Shown: positions 1-9,737, numbered from the stretch's first letter. The stretch: DNA of 64,000 bases from Tunicatimonas pelagia (GCF_030506325.1 NZ_CP120683.1:5035001-5099000); one strand, 5' to 3'. Notes: generated by a model from the letters alone, not told the origin. Program-made: numbers and translations.

Positions 1-648
1 CCGCACTTTTTCGTTATGCTGAAGTTGTTCCCGATAAAGCTCTACCGCATTGCTGTAGCGAACGCCAAGCCGGGAAGTATACAATTCAAACCGAGGGGTT
101 TCGTCGGAGGCCACTCGGATACCAACATCAAACGGATCGCGAACGTGCTGTTCGTAATAAGGCAGTTCCTCTAAATTATCCAGCACCGGAATACAATTTT
201 GAAACCCATCGTTCAGTAATTCGGTAATGTATTGCTGATACAAGTCGCGTTTGTAGCCATTGCATACAATAAGAATATCCTTATTTATTCTCCCTTGATC
301 GTATAACCGCCGAATGATTGGAATATCGTAGGAGGAAGAAGTTTCCAGATGAATATCATTTTTTAATGCCTCCGCCAGCACAAATGCAAAGTGCGACGAT
401 TTGGTGCAGTAGCAGTACCGATACTCCCCTTGATACTGGTATTTCTGCATGGCCTGCCCAAACATTTGTTTAGCTCGTCGGATGTTGGTGCTAATCTGAG
501 GTAGGTACGTAATTTTACTGGGGGTACCAAATCGTTGAATTACCTCCATCAGCGGAACACCGTGGAATTGCAAACCGCTTGACTGCATATCAAAATCGGC
601 GGTAGGAAAATCAAACGTCTTATGAATTAGATCGGCGTACTTTCGCAT
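1..648 (-). CDS. speA: Arginine decarboxylase, PLP-dependent fold III (N-terminal part)
   Basis: This gene reads leftward from an ATG at 648 and runs off the window edge, so only the first 216 codons are seen. The translation starts MRKYADLIHKTFDFP and carries the lysine motif YCYCTKSSHF (Lys83). In the alanine-racemase-like decarboxylase fold that lysine forms the Schiff base with pyridoxal phosphate. Further on come LETSSSYDIP, LIVCNGYKRD and DVGIRVASDE, all typical of biosynthetic arginine decarboxylases of Bacteroidota. The enzyme converts arginine to agmatine, the first step of one polyamine route. It is divergent from argS, with a 253-bp spacer. Diaminopimelate or other fold III decarboxylases are less likely because of the text around the lysine. 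The substrate is inferred from family resemblance. Confidence 0.8.
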   Translation of the reverse strand, partial: MRKYADLIHKTFDFPTADFDMQSSGLQFHGVPLMEVIQRFGTPSKITYLPQISTNIRRAKQMFGQAMQKYQYQGEYRYCYCTKSSHFAFVLAEALKNDIHLETSSSYDIPIIRRLYDQGRINKDILIVCNGYKRDLYQQYITELLNDGFQNCIPVLDNLEELPYYEQHVRDPFDVGIRVASDETPRFELYTSRLGVRYSNAVELYREQLQHNEKVR

Positions 649-779
649 GAATTTAAAATGATACAAGGCCTGTGAAGAATGCAATATTCTGATAATTTTG
701 GCATCTTTGCAATGCACATTTTATAATTGAAAATTGAGAGGGGAGAATGAATAGTTGGTGGGGAGCTGGGGGCTTGGTG

Positions 780-860
780 CAGGGGGTAATGAGCAATGAA
801 CAGTGTGCAATGAGTAATGACTGATGACCAATGACTAATAACCATTCATTAATCGGACAA
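780..860. repeat. Word-repeat intergenic element (ATGA/AATGA words)
   Basis: The spacer between the decarboxylase and argS contains a run of reiterated near-identical words (AATGAGCAATGA, GCAATGAGTAATGA, CCAATGACTAAT). It ends in the complementary word CATTCATTAATC. No convincing open frame crosses it. It belongs to the family of locus-specific word repeats seen in about a dozen spacers of this window. Confidence 0.6.
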
Positions 861-901
861 TTGAACATTAACACCATAACACTTGAGCACCACAAGATAA
901 T

Positions 902-2698
902 ATGAACATAGAAAAACAACTGATTGAAGGGATTCAGGCAGCCTTTCAGCATCATTATCAACATGTACTTGCATCCGATGAGATTGGTTTACAGCCCACC
1001 CGAAAAGATTTTGCTGGGTCGCACACCTTTGTTACCTTTCCCTACGCCCGGGTTACCCGCCAAAGCCCACCCCAAACTGCCGAAACAATTGGTAACTATC
1101 TCAAAGAGCAAGTTGGTATTGTTAAAGACTTCAACGTAGTGAAGGGCTTTTTGAACATAGAATTGGCCGATTCAGTGTGGGTGAGTACCCTTCAATCAAT
1201 TCTTCAGCAATATCAGTCGGAGCAACCCTACGGATTTCAGCCGGATAATGGCAAAAAGGTGATGGTTGAGTTTTCTTCTCCTAATACCAATAAACCATTG
1301 CACCTCGGGCATCTGCGAAATAATTTTTTGGGCGATGCAATGTCCAGAATTCTACGAGCCAACGGTTACGCGGTGCACAACGTCAATATCGTAAATGATC
1401 GGGGTATCCATATTTGTAAATCAATGCTGGCCTACCAAAAATTCGGTCAGGGCGAAACTCCTGAATCAGCTGGTCTTAAGGGCGATCATTTGGTAGGCAA
1501 GTACTACGTAGAATTTGATAAGCATTACAAAGCCGAAATTAGCCAATTAGTTGCACAAGGCACGGAAGAAGAACAAGCCAAGAAGGAAGCACCCCTAATG
1601 AAAGAGGCCCAAGAGATGCTGAAGCAGTGGGAGCAGGGAGAGGCAGAAACGGTAGCTCTGTGGAAAAAAATGAATGCTTGGGTGTACGAAGGTTTTGATG
1701 CTACCTACCAGAAGATTGGAGTTTCATTCGATCAGATTTATTACGAATCAGACACCTACTTGCTCGGAAAAGATATTGTAGAAGAAGGGCTGGAAAAAGA
1801 AGTGTTTTACCGGAAAGAAGACGGCTCAGTTTGGATTGATTTGAGCGATGAGGGTTTAGACGAAAAGCTAGTACTGCGGGGCGATGGTACCTCGGTATAC
1901 ATGACCCAGGATTTGGGTACTGCCGAACTGCGGTACCGCGATTGGCCGTTCAATCGGCTGGTGTATGTAGTGGGTAACGAACAGAACTACCATTTTAAAG
2001 TACTATTTTCTATCTTGAAACGGCTGGGACGACCCTACGCTGATGGTTTATTTCATCTTTCCTACGGCATGGTAGACCTGCCTTCCGGGAAAATGAAATC
2101 GCGAGAAGGAACAGTAGTAGATGCTGACGATCTGATTGATGAAGTGATTCAGCAAGCCCGAAAAAAGACGGAGGCACTGGGCAAAATTGAAGAACTAACT
2201 CCTTCGCAAGCTGAAGAGCTTTTTCAGATGTTAGGACTGGGAGCCATTAAATATTTTCTGTTGAAAGTAGACCCCAAGAAACGAATGCTGTTTAACCCCG
2301 AAGAATCGGTACAGCTTCAGGGAGATACGGCTCCGTTTATTCAGTATACCCATGCCCGAATTTCCGCCATTTTGCAGAAAGCAACCCACGATGGAATCAA
2401 TCACGAAGCATTTGGCTCGTTGTCCGAGATTCATGGTTCCGAGCAGGAGGTGATAGAGCTTCTGGCAGTTTTCCCTCAAAAAGTTCAATTGGCCGGAGCG
2501 GAGTACGCCCCATCGGTAATTGCCCAGTACGTATTTGACCTAGCCAAAGCCTACAACCGCTTTTACTCGGAAGTATCAATTTTTGCTGAGAAAGATGCGG
2601 ATAAAGTAGCGTTTCGGGTGGCTTTGTCATCAGCCGTGGCGCAAACCATTTCTGCGGGGCTGGGTTTGTTAGGTATTCAGGCTCCGAAGCAAATGTAA
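902..2698 (+). CDS. argS: Arginyl-tRNA synthetase
   Basis: The 598-residue product is a class I aminoacyl-tRNA synthetase that charges tRNA-Arg in the cytoplasm. The N-terminal Add-1 type tRNA-binding domain covers roughly residues 1-110. The HIGH signature is HLGH at 134-137, inside NTNKPLHLGHLRNN. The KMSKS-type loop is KMKS at 397-400. The C-terminal third is the helical anticodon-binding (DALR) domain, with the expected PFIQYTHARI segment. Length and order match ordinary bacterial ArgS. The start at 902 is the first ATG giving the full N-terminal domain, and no Shine-Dalgarno sequence is obvious. The divergent neighbour also uses arginine; shared control is possible but not visible in the DNA. 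Confidence 0.97.
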   Translation: MNIEKQLIEGIQAAFQHHYQHVLASDEIGLQPTRKDFAGSHTFVTFPYARVTRQSPPQTAETIGNYLKEQVGIVKDFNVVKGFLNIELADSVWVSTLQSILQQYQSEQPYGFQPDNGKKVMVEFSSPNTNKPLHLGHLRNNFLGDAMSRILRANGYAVHNVNIVNDRGIHICKSMLAYQKFGQGETPESAGLKGDHLVGKYYVEFDKHYKAEISQLVAQGTEEEQAKKEAPLMKEAQEMLKQWEQGEAETVALWKKMNAWVYEGFDATYQKIGVSFDQIYYESDTYLLGKDIVEEGLEKEVFYRKEDGSVWIDLSDEGLDEKLVLRGDGTSVYMTQDLGTAELRYRDWPFNRLVYVVGNEQNYHFKVLFSILKRLGRPYADGLFHLSYGMVDLPSGKMKSREGTVVDADDLIDEVIQQARKKTEALGKIEELTPSQAEELFQMLGLGAIKYFLLKVDPKKRMLFNPEESVQLQGDTAPFIQYTHARISAILQKATHDGINHEAFGSLSEIHGSEQEVIELLAVFPQKVQLAGAEYAPSVIAQYVFDLAKAYNRFYSEVSIFAEKDADKVAFRVALSSAVAQTISAGLGLLGIQAPKQM

Positions 2699-2702
2699 TG
2701 TT

Positions 2703-2900
2703 ACGGAGTCCGGAAACGGGAGGCGGGAGACCGGAGGGTGAATTTTGAGATTATAAGAAGTTTTCAGTTCAAAGTTTTAAAGAGTAACGCACCCAATAAA
2801 GTGTGAAGCAGAAAAATTAAACATGGTAGTAATTCAAGATTTATTTAACCCTTCCAATGTCATATTTCCGGCCTCTGTTCTTCGGTCTCCGGTTTCCGTT
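2703..2900. repeat. Word-repeat intergenic element (GGAAACGGAG words), two arms
   Basis: Purine-rich words built on GGAAACGG and GGAGACCGG lie at 2703-2742. Their approximate complements (TTCGGTCTCCGGTTTCCG and relatives) lie at 2865-2900. The two arms are about 120 bp apart and imperfect, so this is an inverted repeat of degenerate words, not a simple terminator hairpin. It fills the argS-menA spacer. Confidence 0.6.
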
Positions 2901-2908
2901 AAGTTGTT

Positions 2909-3808
2909 ATGCCCACACTGAAAGATTGGGTTGAAGCAGCTCGTCCGCGAACGTTGCCTTTGGCCTTAGCATCCATCGGCATGGGAGCATTTCTGGCGGC
3001 TTCCGTAGAGCAGTTTCGGTGGGAAGTTTTGGTACTCACAGTACTGACAACTATTTTTCTGCAAGTGCTATCTAACTTCGCTAATGACTACGGCGATTCT
3101 ATCCACGGAGCTGATAGTAATGATCGGGAAGGCCCCCAACGAGCGGTGCAATCAGGAGCTATATCACCCGCTGCCATGCGACGAGCCATGAGCCTGTTTG
3201 CGCTCTTATCATTTGTCAGTGGAGTTACTTTGCTGCTTATCAGCATTCAGTGGAATATCCAAGTACTAGTAGTATTTCTGGGGTTAGGCTTATTAGCAAT
3301 CGCTGCGGCCATCACGTACACATCGGGTAAAAAACCCTACGGCTACGCCGGGCTAGGCGATATATCCGTATTGATCTTTTTCGGTTTGGTAGGCGTGTTG
3401 GGTTCGTTTTACCTACATACTGCCTTTTTTGACCCACTAACCATACTACCTGCGCTGAGTTGCGGACTATTATCCGTAGCCGTACTCAACGTAAATAATA
3501 TTCGGGATATTAAAACCGATGCATTGGCTGGCAAAAAATCTATTCCGGTACGTTTGGGGCGTAGCCGGGCGGTGATTTATCATTGGCTTTTACTATCCGT
3601 AGGAATTACCTGTTCGGTGGTCTTTGTGCTACTCTCGTACAATACTGCTTACCAGTGGATATTTTTGTTGAGTGTTCCTCTGTTAATAAAAAATGGAATA
3701 GCGGTACAGACTAAAAAGCAGGCGGTTGAATTAGATCCCTATCTGAAGCAATTGGCTTTGTCTACCCTAATTTATGTGCTTACTTTCGGAATAGGCCATT
3801 TATTGTAA
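2909..3808 (+). CDS. menA: 1,4-dihydroxy-2-naphthoate polyprenyltransferase
   Basis: This 299-residue integral membrane protein of the UbiA superfamily attaches the polyprenyl tail to 1,4-dihydroxy-2-naphthoate in menaquinone synthesis. The first Asp-rich prenyl-diphosphate motif is NDYGDSIHGADSNDR (about 59-73). The second is NNIRDIKTD (196-204). The N-terminus KDWVEAARPRTLPLA is characteristic of MenA rather than UbiA. Around eight or nine hydrophobic helices can be counted. Length is typical. The gene stands alone, without other men genes in the window, and follows a word-repeat spacer. Menaquinone is the usual respiratory quinone of Bacteroidota, which fits. Confidence 0.93.
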   Translation: MPTLKDWVEAARPRTLPLALASIGMGAFLAASVEQFRWEVLVLTVLTTIFLQVLSNFANDYGDSIHGADSNDREGPQRAVQSGAISPAAMRRAMSLFALLSFVSGVTLLLISIQWNIQVLVVFLGLGLLAIAAAITYTSGKKPYGYAGLGDISVLIFFGLVGVLGSFYLHTAFFDPLTILPALSCGLLSVAVLNVNNIRDIKTDALAGKKSIPVRLGRSRAVIYHWLLLSVGITCSVVFVLLSYNTAYQWIFLLSVPLLIKNGIAVQTKKQAVELDPYLKQLALSTLIYVLTFGIGHLL

Positions 3809-3905
3809 AGAAAATTGAAAATATCTCGGCAAAAATATCCCTATTCTCCGTATACTTCTAGTGAGATATTATAAAGATATTTTTCATCCTTCAAAACAAT
3901 TTGTT

Positions 3906-4748
3906 ATGAAAACCATTCTAGTTCCTACTGATTTTTCGGAGCAAGCAACTTACGCACTAGACTTAGCAGCGGGGCTCGCTCACAAAAGCGGAGCCAAAGT
4001 GCAGCTACTCAACGTGGTAGAAGCCCCCCACGGCTCATCATTTAGCGCAATGGGCGAAGTGACCGCTCCTGACGCGAAGGATAATTTATACTTTATCCAG
4101 TTGATAGAATCAGCCAAAAGAAAGTTTAGCGAGATGGCTGCGGAGGGTAAGTATGCCGATATTGAACTGGAAGGTGTGGTAGAAGTAGGGCACCCATTTG
4201 AGCATATTTCTCGTACCATTGCCGAACGTGAAGTAGACCTAGTAGTGATGGGAACGAAAGGCTCTTCCGGTTTAGAAGAAATTTTTGTGGGTTCTAATAC
4301 TGAAAAAGTAGTACGGCGAGCTGGTTGTCCGGTGCTTACCGTAAAAACCCCGGTGGTGTTTAGCGATGTTAAAAATATTGCGTTTGCTACTAATTTCCGG
4401 AGTGATCATTCTAAGTTGATTCAACAGTTAAGTGAATTACAGAAATTATTCGATGCTACCATTCATATGGTGAGTGTGAATACTCCTAGCAACTTTGAGA
4501 GTGATCGTTACTATAAAAAGGCAATGAAGGAGTTTGCCGAGCAGCACCAACTGAAAAACTACACCATGAACGTGTATAATGATGATCCGGAAGAAGACGG
4601 TATTATCTATTTTGCCGAAGATATTGATGCCGATATGATTGCCTTAGGTACCCACGGGCGCACGGGAATTGGGCGGTTATTGAGCGGAAGTATTGCCGAA
4701 GATGTGGTGAACCATGCTAAACGTCCGGTGTGGACTTTCCAACTGTAA
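3906..4748 (+). CDS. Tandem universal stress protein (two UspA domains)
   Basis: The 280-residue cytoplasmic protein has two UspA folds in tandem, about residues 1-145 and 150-280. Each half keeps the ATP-binding pattern G-x2-G-x9-G-S: GTKGSSGLEEIFVGS in the first and GTHGRTGIGRLLSGS in the second. Both nucleotide sites therefore look intact. I place the start at the ATG at 3906 (MKTILVPTDFSEQ), which is the canonical first strand. An in-frame ATG at 3861 would add 15 residues with no Usp homology. Such proteins bind ATP and modulate survival under starvation or energy stress; the exact role here is unknown. The gene is convergent with pyrE, with only 6 bp between stops. Confidence 0.9.
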   Translation: MKTILVPTDFSEQATYALDLAAGLAHKSGAKVQLLNVVEAPHGSSFSAMGEVTAPDAKDNLYFIQLIESAKRKFSEMAAEGKYADIELEGVVEVGHPFEHISRTIAEREVDLVVMGTKGSSGLEEIFVGSNTEKVVRRAGCPVLTVKTPVVFSDVKNIAFATNFRSDHSKLIQQLSELQKLFDATIHMVSVNTPSNFESDRYYKKAMKEFAEQHQLKNYTMNVYNDDPEEDGIIYFAEDIDADMIALGTHGRTGIGRLLSGSIAEDVVNHAKRPVWTFQL

Positions 4749-4754
4749 GCCGTA

Positions 4755-5426
4755 TTATCCCTGCCAGTCGGCGGGGGATTTACGCCAGCTCTGCAAAGAA
4801 GTTAAGCTAGTGGCTGAAATCAAATTTTGTTCTACCGCTTCTTTAATTAGAACATCGTAATTGCAGAGCGATACGAACGGAATTTCTGCATTGGCGAATA
4901 ATTCTTGGGCCTGATCGAAGCCATAGGTGAAGATTGAGATTAGGCCCATAATTTCAAATCCTGAGAGGTCAAGAGCCGCCGCTGCTTTGGCCGAACTTCC
5001 GCCAGTAGATACTAGGTCTTCAATAAGCACTACTTTTTGACCCTGAGTAATTTCTCCCTCTACCATATTAGTCATACCGTGGGCTTTGGGCTTAGGTCGT
5101 ACGTAAAGAAAGGGTAAATCGAGGGCATCAGCTACCAGAGCTCCCTGGGCAATTCCCGCCGTAGCCACTCCCGCAATAGCCTCAGTACCCTGAAACTTCT
5201 TCCTAATTACTTCCACTAGCTCGTGCTTAATATACGTCCGAGTATTGGGATACGATAGGGCAATGCGCCCATCGCAGTAAATTGGAGACTTCCAGCCTGA
5301 ACTCCAGGTGTACGGCTGCTCAACACTGAGCTTTACCACTCCAATATTCAAATACATCCGAGCAATACGCTCGGCCACTGATAAATCTCTTTGACCAGAC
5401 CAACTCATAGTTGCAAACTTAGCCAT
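4755..5426 (-). CDS. pyrE: Orotate phosphoribosyltransferase
   Basis: The product (223 residues) transfers the phosphoribosyl group of PRPP to orotate, giving OMP in pyrimidine synthesis. The PRPP-binding loop is VVLIEDLVSTGGSS at about 132-145, with the usual acidic pair E136-D137. The flexible loop RPKPKAHG (about 110-117) carries catalytic lysines, and the N-terminal segment WSSGWKSPIYCDGR binds orotate. The start could be ATG 5426 or the in-frame ATG 5408 (MSWSGQRDLS). A TATACTTTG sequence lies just upstream of 5426, so if it is a promoter the shorter form would have the more normal leader. No other pyr gene is adjacent. Confidence 0.94.
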   Translation of the reverse strand: MAKFATMSWSGQRDLSVAERIARMYLNIGVVKLSVEQPYTWSSGWKSPIYCDGRIALSYPNTRTYIKHELVEVIRKKFQGTEAIAGVATAGIAQGALVADALDLPFLYVRPKPKAHGMTNMVEGEITQGQKVVLIEDLVSTGGSSAKAAAALDLSGFEIMGLISIFTYGFDQAQELFANAEIPFVSLCNYDVLIKEAVEQNLISATSLTSLQSWRKSPADWQG

Positions 5427-5575
5427 TTGCCAACAAAGTATACAGAATTTTAGGATTTAACTTCTCTTCAATAGTGACGGGCCTTGCTCTCTAACCACTC
5501 AGAAATAGCTTGACAGCATATAGCATGAGAAAAATTAAAATAATAATATAAATCTTACATTAGTGATATTTTTTA

Positions 5576-5583
5576 TATATTTG
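5576..5583 (+). promoter_or_regulatory. Candidate Bacteroidota -7 element for the hybrid kinase gene
   Basis: TATATTTG matches the Bacteroidota -7 consensus TAnnTTTG exactly and lies 20 bp upstream of the ATG at 5603. The surrounding spacer is very A+T rich and no clear -33 TTTG is present. The implied leader is only about a dozen nucleotides. Confidence 0.45.
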
Positions 5584-5602
5584 TATTTGGTTTATTTTTT
5601 TT

Positions 5603-8600
5603 ATGATAAAAGAAAGGACTAGTCGCTTACTAAATGAAGAAAAAGAGATTGCGCTACTGCTCAGTAGGCGGGGGGAACTCCTTTTTCTAAACACAGCGGC
5701 ATCTGAGTACTTCGAAAAAATAGGGGTAAGGAACACTGCTACTATTTATTCATTCCTTTCTCCTGATACCGAAGCAGTTCTTCGGCAATTTCTTAGTCAG
5801 GGTAGCTCGTCCGGTGCTGCTACTATAAATTTTAAGGGAGTATTGGAGGGTGAATACACGCAGAGTCCGATTCACTTTTGGTTGAGCCGTACCGCTACTT
5901 CTCAGGAGGATATTTTTATTGTGATACTAGAGATACTCACAAATGTTGAACCTGCATCTAAGTTATTAAAACGCTACAAAGCAATTCTTGATGATTCGCC
6001 GGTCATTGTGTCAGTATACAATGCTAATTTCAACTGTATTTATGTAAACCGCAGTGCGTACTATCAGCTAGGGCATTCGCTGGGCGACTATTATGCTAAC
6101 GATGGCTTTCTGCAGTTTGTAGAGCCGTCTGATCGTCCGGCATTTATCTTGGCAATTGAGAAAGATACTCAAAACAGAGTACAATTTTCTAAGTATTATT
6201 ATCTTGCCCGTAAAAAGAGCGGGGAGCTGGTAAAAATTACTAATTTCATTACCAGAGTTTTTCAAGAAGATGGCCAACTGAATCAAATAGTCGCTAACGA
6301 ACAGATTTCCTTTGTGGGAACAAATATACTAACCCCTACCGACACCCAAGAAGAACTTATTTTAGCTGATGCTCACTATCATATACACTATATCAGCCAA
6401 AATACCAAAGAGCTATTAGGTGGAGGTGGTGGCAACCCGTCATCGCTATTTTCCGTGATTCATCCCGATGATCATGCTAAACTTCTAGCGACCCAAAGCC
6501 AGCAGAACGATGCTATTGCGGTGACTAACACCCAACTACGTATTATTCAGCCATCTAACTCAATTCAGTTAATTGATGCTACCATTCACCGTTTTTTTAA
6601 TGTGCACGGTCAAATGGTATATATCGCTATTCGGTGGCTAAAGCCAGATAGCTCAGAGGAACACAATACCTCGCTCCCAGCAGCAGACGAAAAGAATCAG
6701 TCTCAGGAACTTGAGGCTTCGGCAGAAAATCTATCAGAAGGCACTAGCTTTTTCTTACAGCAAGACCTAACAATTAGCTACAGTAGCCCTATGGTAGAAG
6801 AAGTATTAGGGTATACATCTAGCGAATTGCAAGGCCAGGATATTACAACACTAATCCACGAAAGTGCTCAAGAGCTAGTGAAAGAGCAGTTAGCAACTGC
6901 ATTTTCTCAGCCTGAGGCTAACTTAACATGTCTGATAAAGAAAAAGGATAGTACGTATCAACCCTTTGACTTAGCTTTTAAAACAATTGATGAAGGCAGT
7001 GGGCCTCCCATTTTGTTTATTAGATTGCGCGCAATGAGTTTTGCTAATCCAAAGTTATCTCAATTAGTTCTTGATCATCTACCTGATGCAGTATTCCTGC
7101 TCAGATACTCTGATCTGTCTATTATCGAGGCTAACTCTTCGGCTGTGGCTTTGCTTCAGGAAAACCACGCTCAACTGGTAGGTACCGAGTTTCTCTCACT
7201 CTGGGATGCTCCAGTAGCCGAGCAGCTTCGCATATTTCTCAGTCAGGAAACAGAAATTACTACCCAAGATATTCAGTACACTACTCACCAAGGGCATTCT
7301 TTCTGGGGAAATACTACAATTAGACCCATGATAAGTGGGTCAGTTCCCCAGAAAAACATAATTGTACTACGTATTGTAGACGTCACTGATCGTAAGGCAC
7401 AAGAAATAGAACTACAGAAACATTCTGTCCAAGAATCAATTAGTGTACGTGAGAAATTCCTTTCTGAGATTAGCCACGAGATACGTACTCCGCTAAATGC
7501 CGTGCTCGGTATGACTCACCTGATGCTACAAAGCAACCCGCGGGAAGATCAGAAAAAGATGCTTCAAACCTTGAAGTTTTCAGGAGACAACCTCACCGCA
7601 CTAATTAATGATCTTCTCGATTTATCAAAAATTAAGGCAGGCCAGCTAAAGTTAGATAATAAGGAATTCAATCTGATTGACTTTATTCAGGGGGTGAAGT
7701 CTACGTACCGCAGCTTGGTAAGCGATCGGGGAATATTATTCCGCCTACTCACCGAAGACGAAGTGCCTACGTTGGTTATGGGCGACGTAAACCGTCTGGG
7801 GCAAGTGCTGAATAATCTGCTCAGTAATGCGGTTAAATTTACCGAAGAAGGGCAAATAGTGCTAAGCGTCTACGTAGAAAAAGAAGAAAAGGAACGGTAC
7901 ACTTTATTATTTGAAGTAGCCGATACCGGTATTGGAATACCCGAAGATAAGCTAACCATTATATTTGAACCCTACCAGCAGGCGGGACCCAGCAAATACG
8001 GTGGCACCGGATTGGGACTTTCTATCGTAAAAAGTATTGTGGAGCTGCAAGGTGGAAAAATTTCGGTGCAGAGCACTGAACGGAAGGGAACTACTTTTCG
8101 GGTAGCTTTGCCTTTTGGTAAATCCGCTCAGTTTGAAACTACGCAGCAGCACACTACTCAGTCATTTATGACGGAGTTTCAGTCATTAGAAGGGCTAAAG
8201 GTATTGTACGTAGAAGACGTTATTCCGAACCAACTGCTAATGGAAGGGCTATCTGATAAGTGGGATGTACAACTGGATACTGCTCTGAATGGCTTGGAAG
8301 CGTTGCAAAAAGTAAAAAACAACCAGTACGACCTTATCCTGATGGATATTCAGATGCCGGAAATGGACGGCTACGAAGCCACTCGAGAAATCAGGAATCT
8401 GCAAGACCCTCACTACGAAAATATTCCGATTATTGCCCTCACTGCTTCGGTTTCGGATAAGACCCGGGAGCGCATTCAAGAAATGGGCATGAATGATTAT
8501 ATTCCTAAGCCGATCAACCCTAAAAGCCTGCATCAGAAACTGGCCGCGTTGGCTAAAAACCGTCCGGCAGATTTAGCCACTACCACTTCGGTTAAAGATG

Positions 8601-8959
8601 TAGCTATTCCTGGTCTTAATCCAGATTTTAGTCAGCTGCGGGAGCTATATTTGGGTGATTCTAAAGGGTACATAGAGATATTAGAGCAGATTCAACGATT
8701 AACGTTAGAGTGTTTTCCGGTGATTATTAGTGCCGTAGAGCGAAAAGACGAAGAAGTGCTGCGGTTCAACTGCCATAAAATAATGTCATATATTCGCCTA
8801 CTTCATCTAAACCCGCTGGAACGGCTGCTTGACCAAGCCAAAGAATACGTAGACGACCAAGCGGAACTATTATCGGCTGATAATATAGTGCAGCAACTTA
8901 CTCGCTACTTTGATAAGCTAGAGCAGCATATTTCTGATGAGATTACCGAATACTCCTAA
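5603..8959 (+). CDS. Soluble multi-PAS hybrid histidine kinase with REC and HPt domains
   Basis: This 1118-residue protein has no obvious signal peptide or membrane helix. The first ~600 residues look like four or five PAS-type sensor modules (about 10-110, 125-235, 245-350, 375-490, 495-605). The kinase core follows. HisKA carries phospho-acceptor His625 in EISHEIRTPLNAVLGM. HATPase_c has the N box LNNLLSNAVKF, the G1 box DTGIGIPED and the G2 box GTGLGLSIV. A receiver domain follows, with Asp915 in LMDIQMPEMDG and the conserved Lys in PKPIN. The C-terminus (about 1010-1118) looks like an HPt domain with His1058 in CHKIM. This is a complete phosphorelay in one chain; signal and output partner are unknown. 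The NIPSNAP gene starts 10 bp after its stop. Confidence 0.88.
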   Translation: MIKERTSRLLNEEKEIALLLSRRGELLFLNTAASEYFEKIGVRNTATIYSFLSPDTEAVLRQFLSQGSSSGAATINFKGVLEGEYTQSPIHFWLSRTATSQEDIFIVILEILTNVEPASKLLKRYKAILDDSPVIVSVYNANFNCIYVNRSAYYQLGHSLGDYYANDGFLQFVEPSDRPAFILAIEKDTQNRVQFSKYYYLARKKSGELVKITNFITRVFQEDGQLNQIVANEQISFVGTNILTPTDTQEELILADAHYHIHYISQNTKELLGGGGGNPSSLFSVIHPDDHAKLLATQSQQNDAIAVTNTQLRIIQPSNSIQLIDATIHRFFNVHGQMVYIAIRWLKPDSSEEHNTSLPAADEKNQSQELEASAENLSEGTSFFLQQDLTISYSSPMVEEVLGYTSSELQGQDITTLIHESAQELVKEQLATAFSQPEANLTCLIKKKDSTYQPFDLAFKTIDEGSGPPILFIRLRAMSFANPKLSQLVLDHLPDAVFLLRYSDLSIIEANSSAVALLQENHAQLVGTEFLSLWDAPVAEQLRIFLSQETEITTQDIQYTTHQGHSFWGNTTIRPMISGSVPQKNIIVLRIVDVTDRKAQEIELQKHSVQESISVREKFLSEISHEIRTPLNAVLGMTHLMLQSNPREDQKKMLQTLKFSGDNLTALINDLLDLSKIKAGQLKLDNKEFNLIDFIQGVKSTYRSLVSDRGILFRLLTEDEVPTLVMGDVNRLGQVLNNLLSNAVKFTEEGQIVLSVYVEKEEKERYTLLFEVADTGIGIPEDKLTIIFEPYQQAGPSKYGGTGLGLSIVKSIVELQGGKISVQSTERKGTTFRVALPFGKSAQFETTQQHTTQSFMTEFQSLEGLKVLYVEDVIPNQLLMEGLSDKWDVQLDTALNGLEALQKVKNNQYDLILMDIQMPEMDGYEATREIRNLQDPHYENIPIIALTASVSDKTRERIQEMGMNDYIPKPINPKSLHQKLAALAKNRPADLATTTSVKDVAIPGLNPDFSQLRELYLGDSKGYIEILEQIQRLTLECFPVIISAVERKDEEVLRFNCHKIMSYIRLLHLNPLERLLDQAKEYVDDQAELLSADNIVQQLTRYFDKLEQHISDEITEYS

Positions 8960-8969
8960 CCTCAACCCA

Positions 8970-9737
8970 ATGAATCGAAGAAATTTTCTACAGCAGTCTA
9001 CCATGGCTGCCGCCAGTTTAAACGTGATGGCTCAGCCCGTCGCAGCTGACCAGCAGTACTACGAATGGCGTACCTACGAGCTAAAGTCGGGCACCAAAAT
9101 GAAAGTGTTTGACGAGTATCTACAGCTCGCCTTTATTCCGGCTATGAATGCTCTGGGTATAGAAAACATAGGGGTTTTCATGGAAATGGGAATGCCCGAA
9201 CCTCCCCGTCTGCACCTGCTGCTTACTTTTAGTAGTTTGGAGGAGTTCGCACAGCGCACCCCCAAAATGCTGGGGCAAGCTACCTATCAGCAGAACAGCC
9301 AATCGTTTGCCGAAAGTGCTTCGCCCGCTAACCCTAATTTTACGCGCTACGAAAATTCACTAATGCGAGCGTTTGAGGCTATTCCACAAATGGAAGTACC
9401 AGAAGCAGACGAGCGGATTTTTGAACTACGTACTTACGAAGGCTACAATGATGATGCTGTGCGCCGGAAAATTGCTATGTTCAATGATGATGAGCTACCA
9501 CTATTCTACGAAACTGGATTGCATCCGGTGTTTTTTGGCGAAACGTTGATCGGAGAGAAGTTACCTCAACTTACTTACATGCTCACTTTCAAAGATATGG
9601 AAGAGCGGGATGCCAACTGGAAGAAATTTATAAATCACCCGGAGTGGAAGCGAATGTCTTCCCTTCCGAAGTACGCCAACTCAGTGTCTAGGGTCAACCG
9701 AATTTTCCTGAAGCCAACGGCCTATTCGCAGGTCTGA
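8970..9737 (+). CDS. NIPSNAP family protein, exported
   Basis: I place the start at ATG 8970, giving 255 residues. An upstream in-frame ATG at 8937 would overlap the kinase gene and put 11 unrelated residues before the leader. The N-terminus MNRRNFLQQSTMAAA with a following hydrophobic Ala-rich stretch looks like a twin-arginine (Tat) leader, cleaved near AQPVAA. Two ferredoxin-like dimeric alpha-beta barrel repeats follow. They begin YYEWRTYELKSG (about residue 31) and IFELRTYEGYND (about 155), as in NIPSNAP proteins. The biochemical role of bacterial NIPSNAP proteins is not established. The 3' end overlaps the convergent mutS by 16 bp. Confidence 0.85.
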   Translation: MNRRNFLQQSTMAAASLNVMAQPVAADQQYYEWRTYELKSGTKMKVFDEYLQLAFIPAMNALGIENIGVFMEMGMPEPPRLHLLLTFSSLEEFAQRTPKMLGQATYQQNSQSFAESASPANPNFTRYENSLMRAFEAIPQMEVPEADERIFELRTYEGYNDDAVRRKIAMFNDDELPLFYETGLHPVFFGETLIGEKLPQLTYMLTFKDMEERDANWKKFINHPEWKRMSSLPKYANSVSRVNRIFLKPTAYSQV

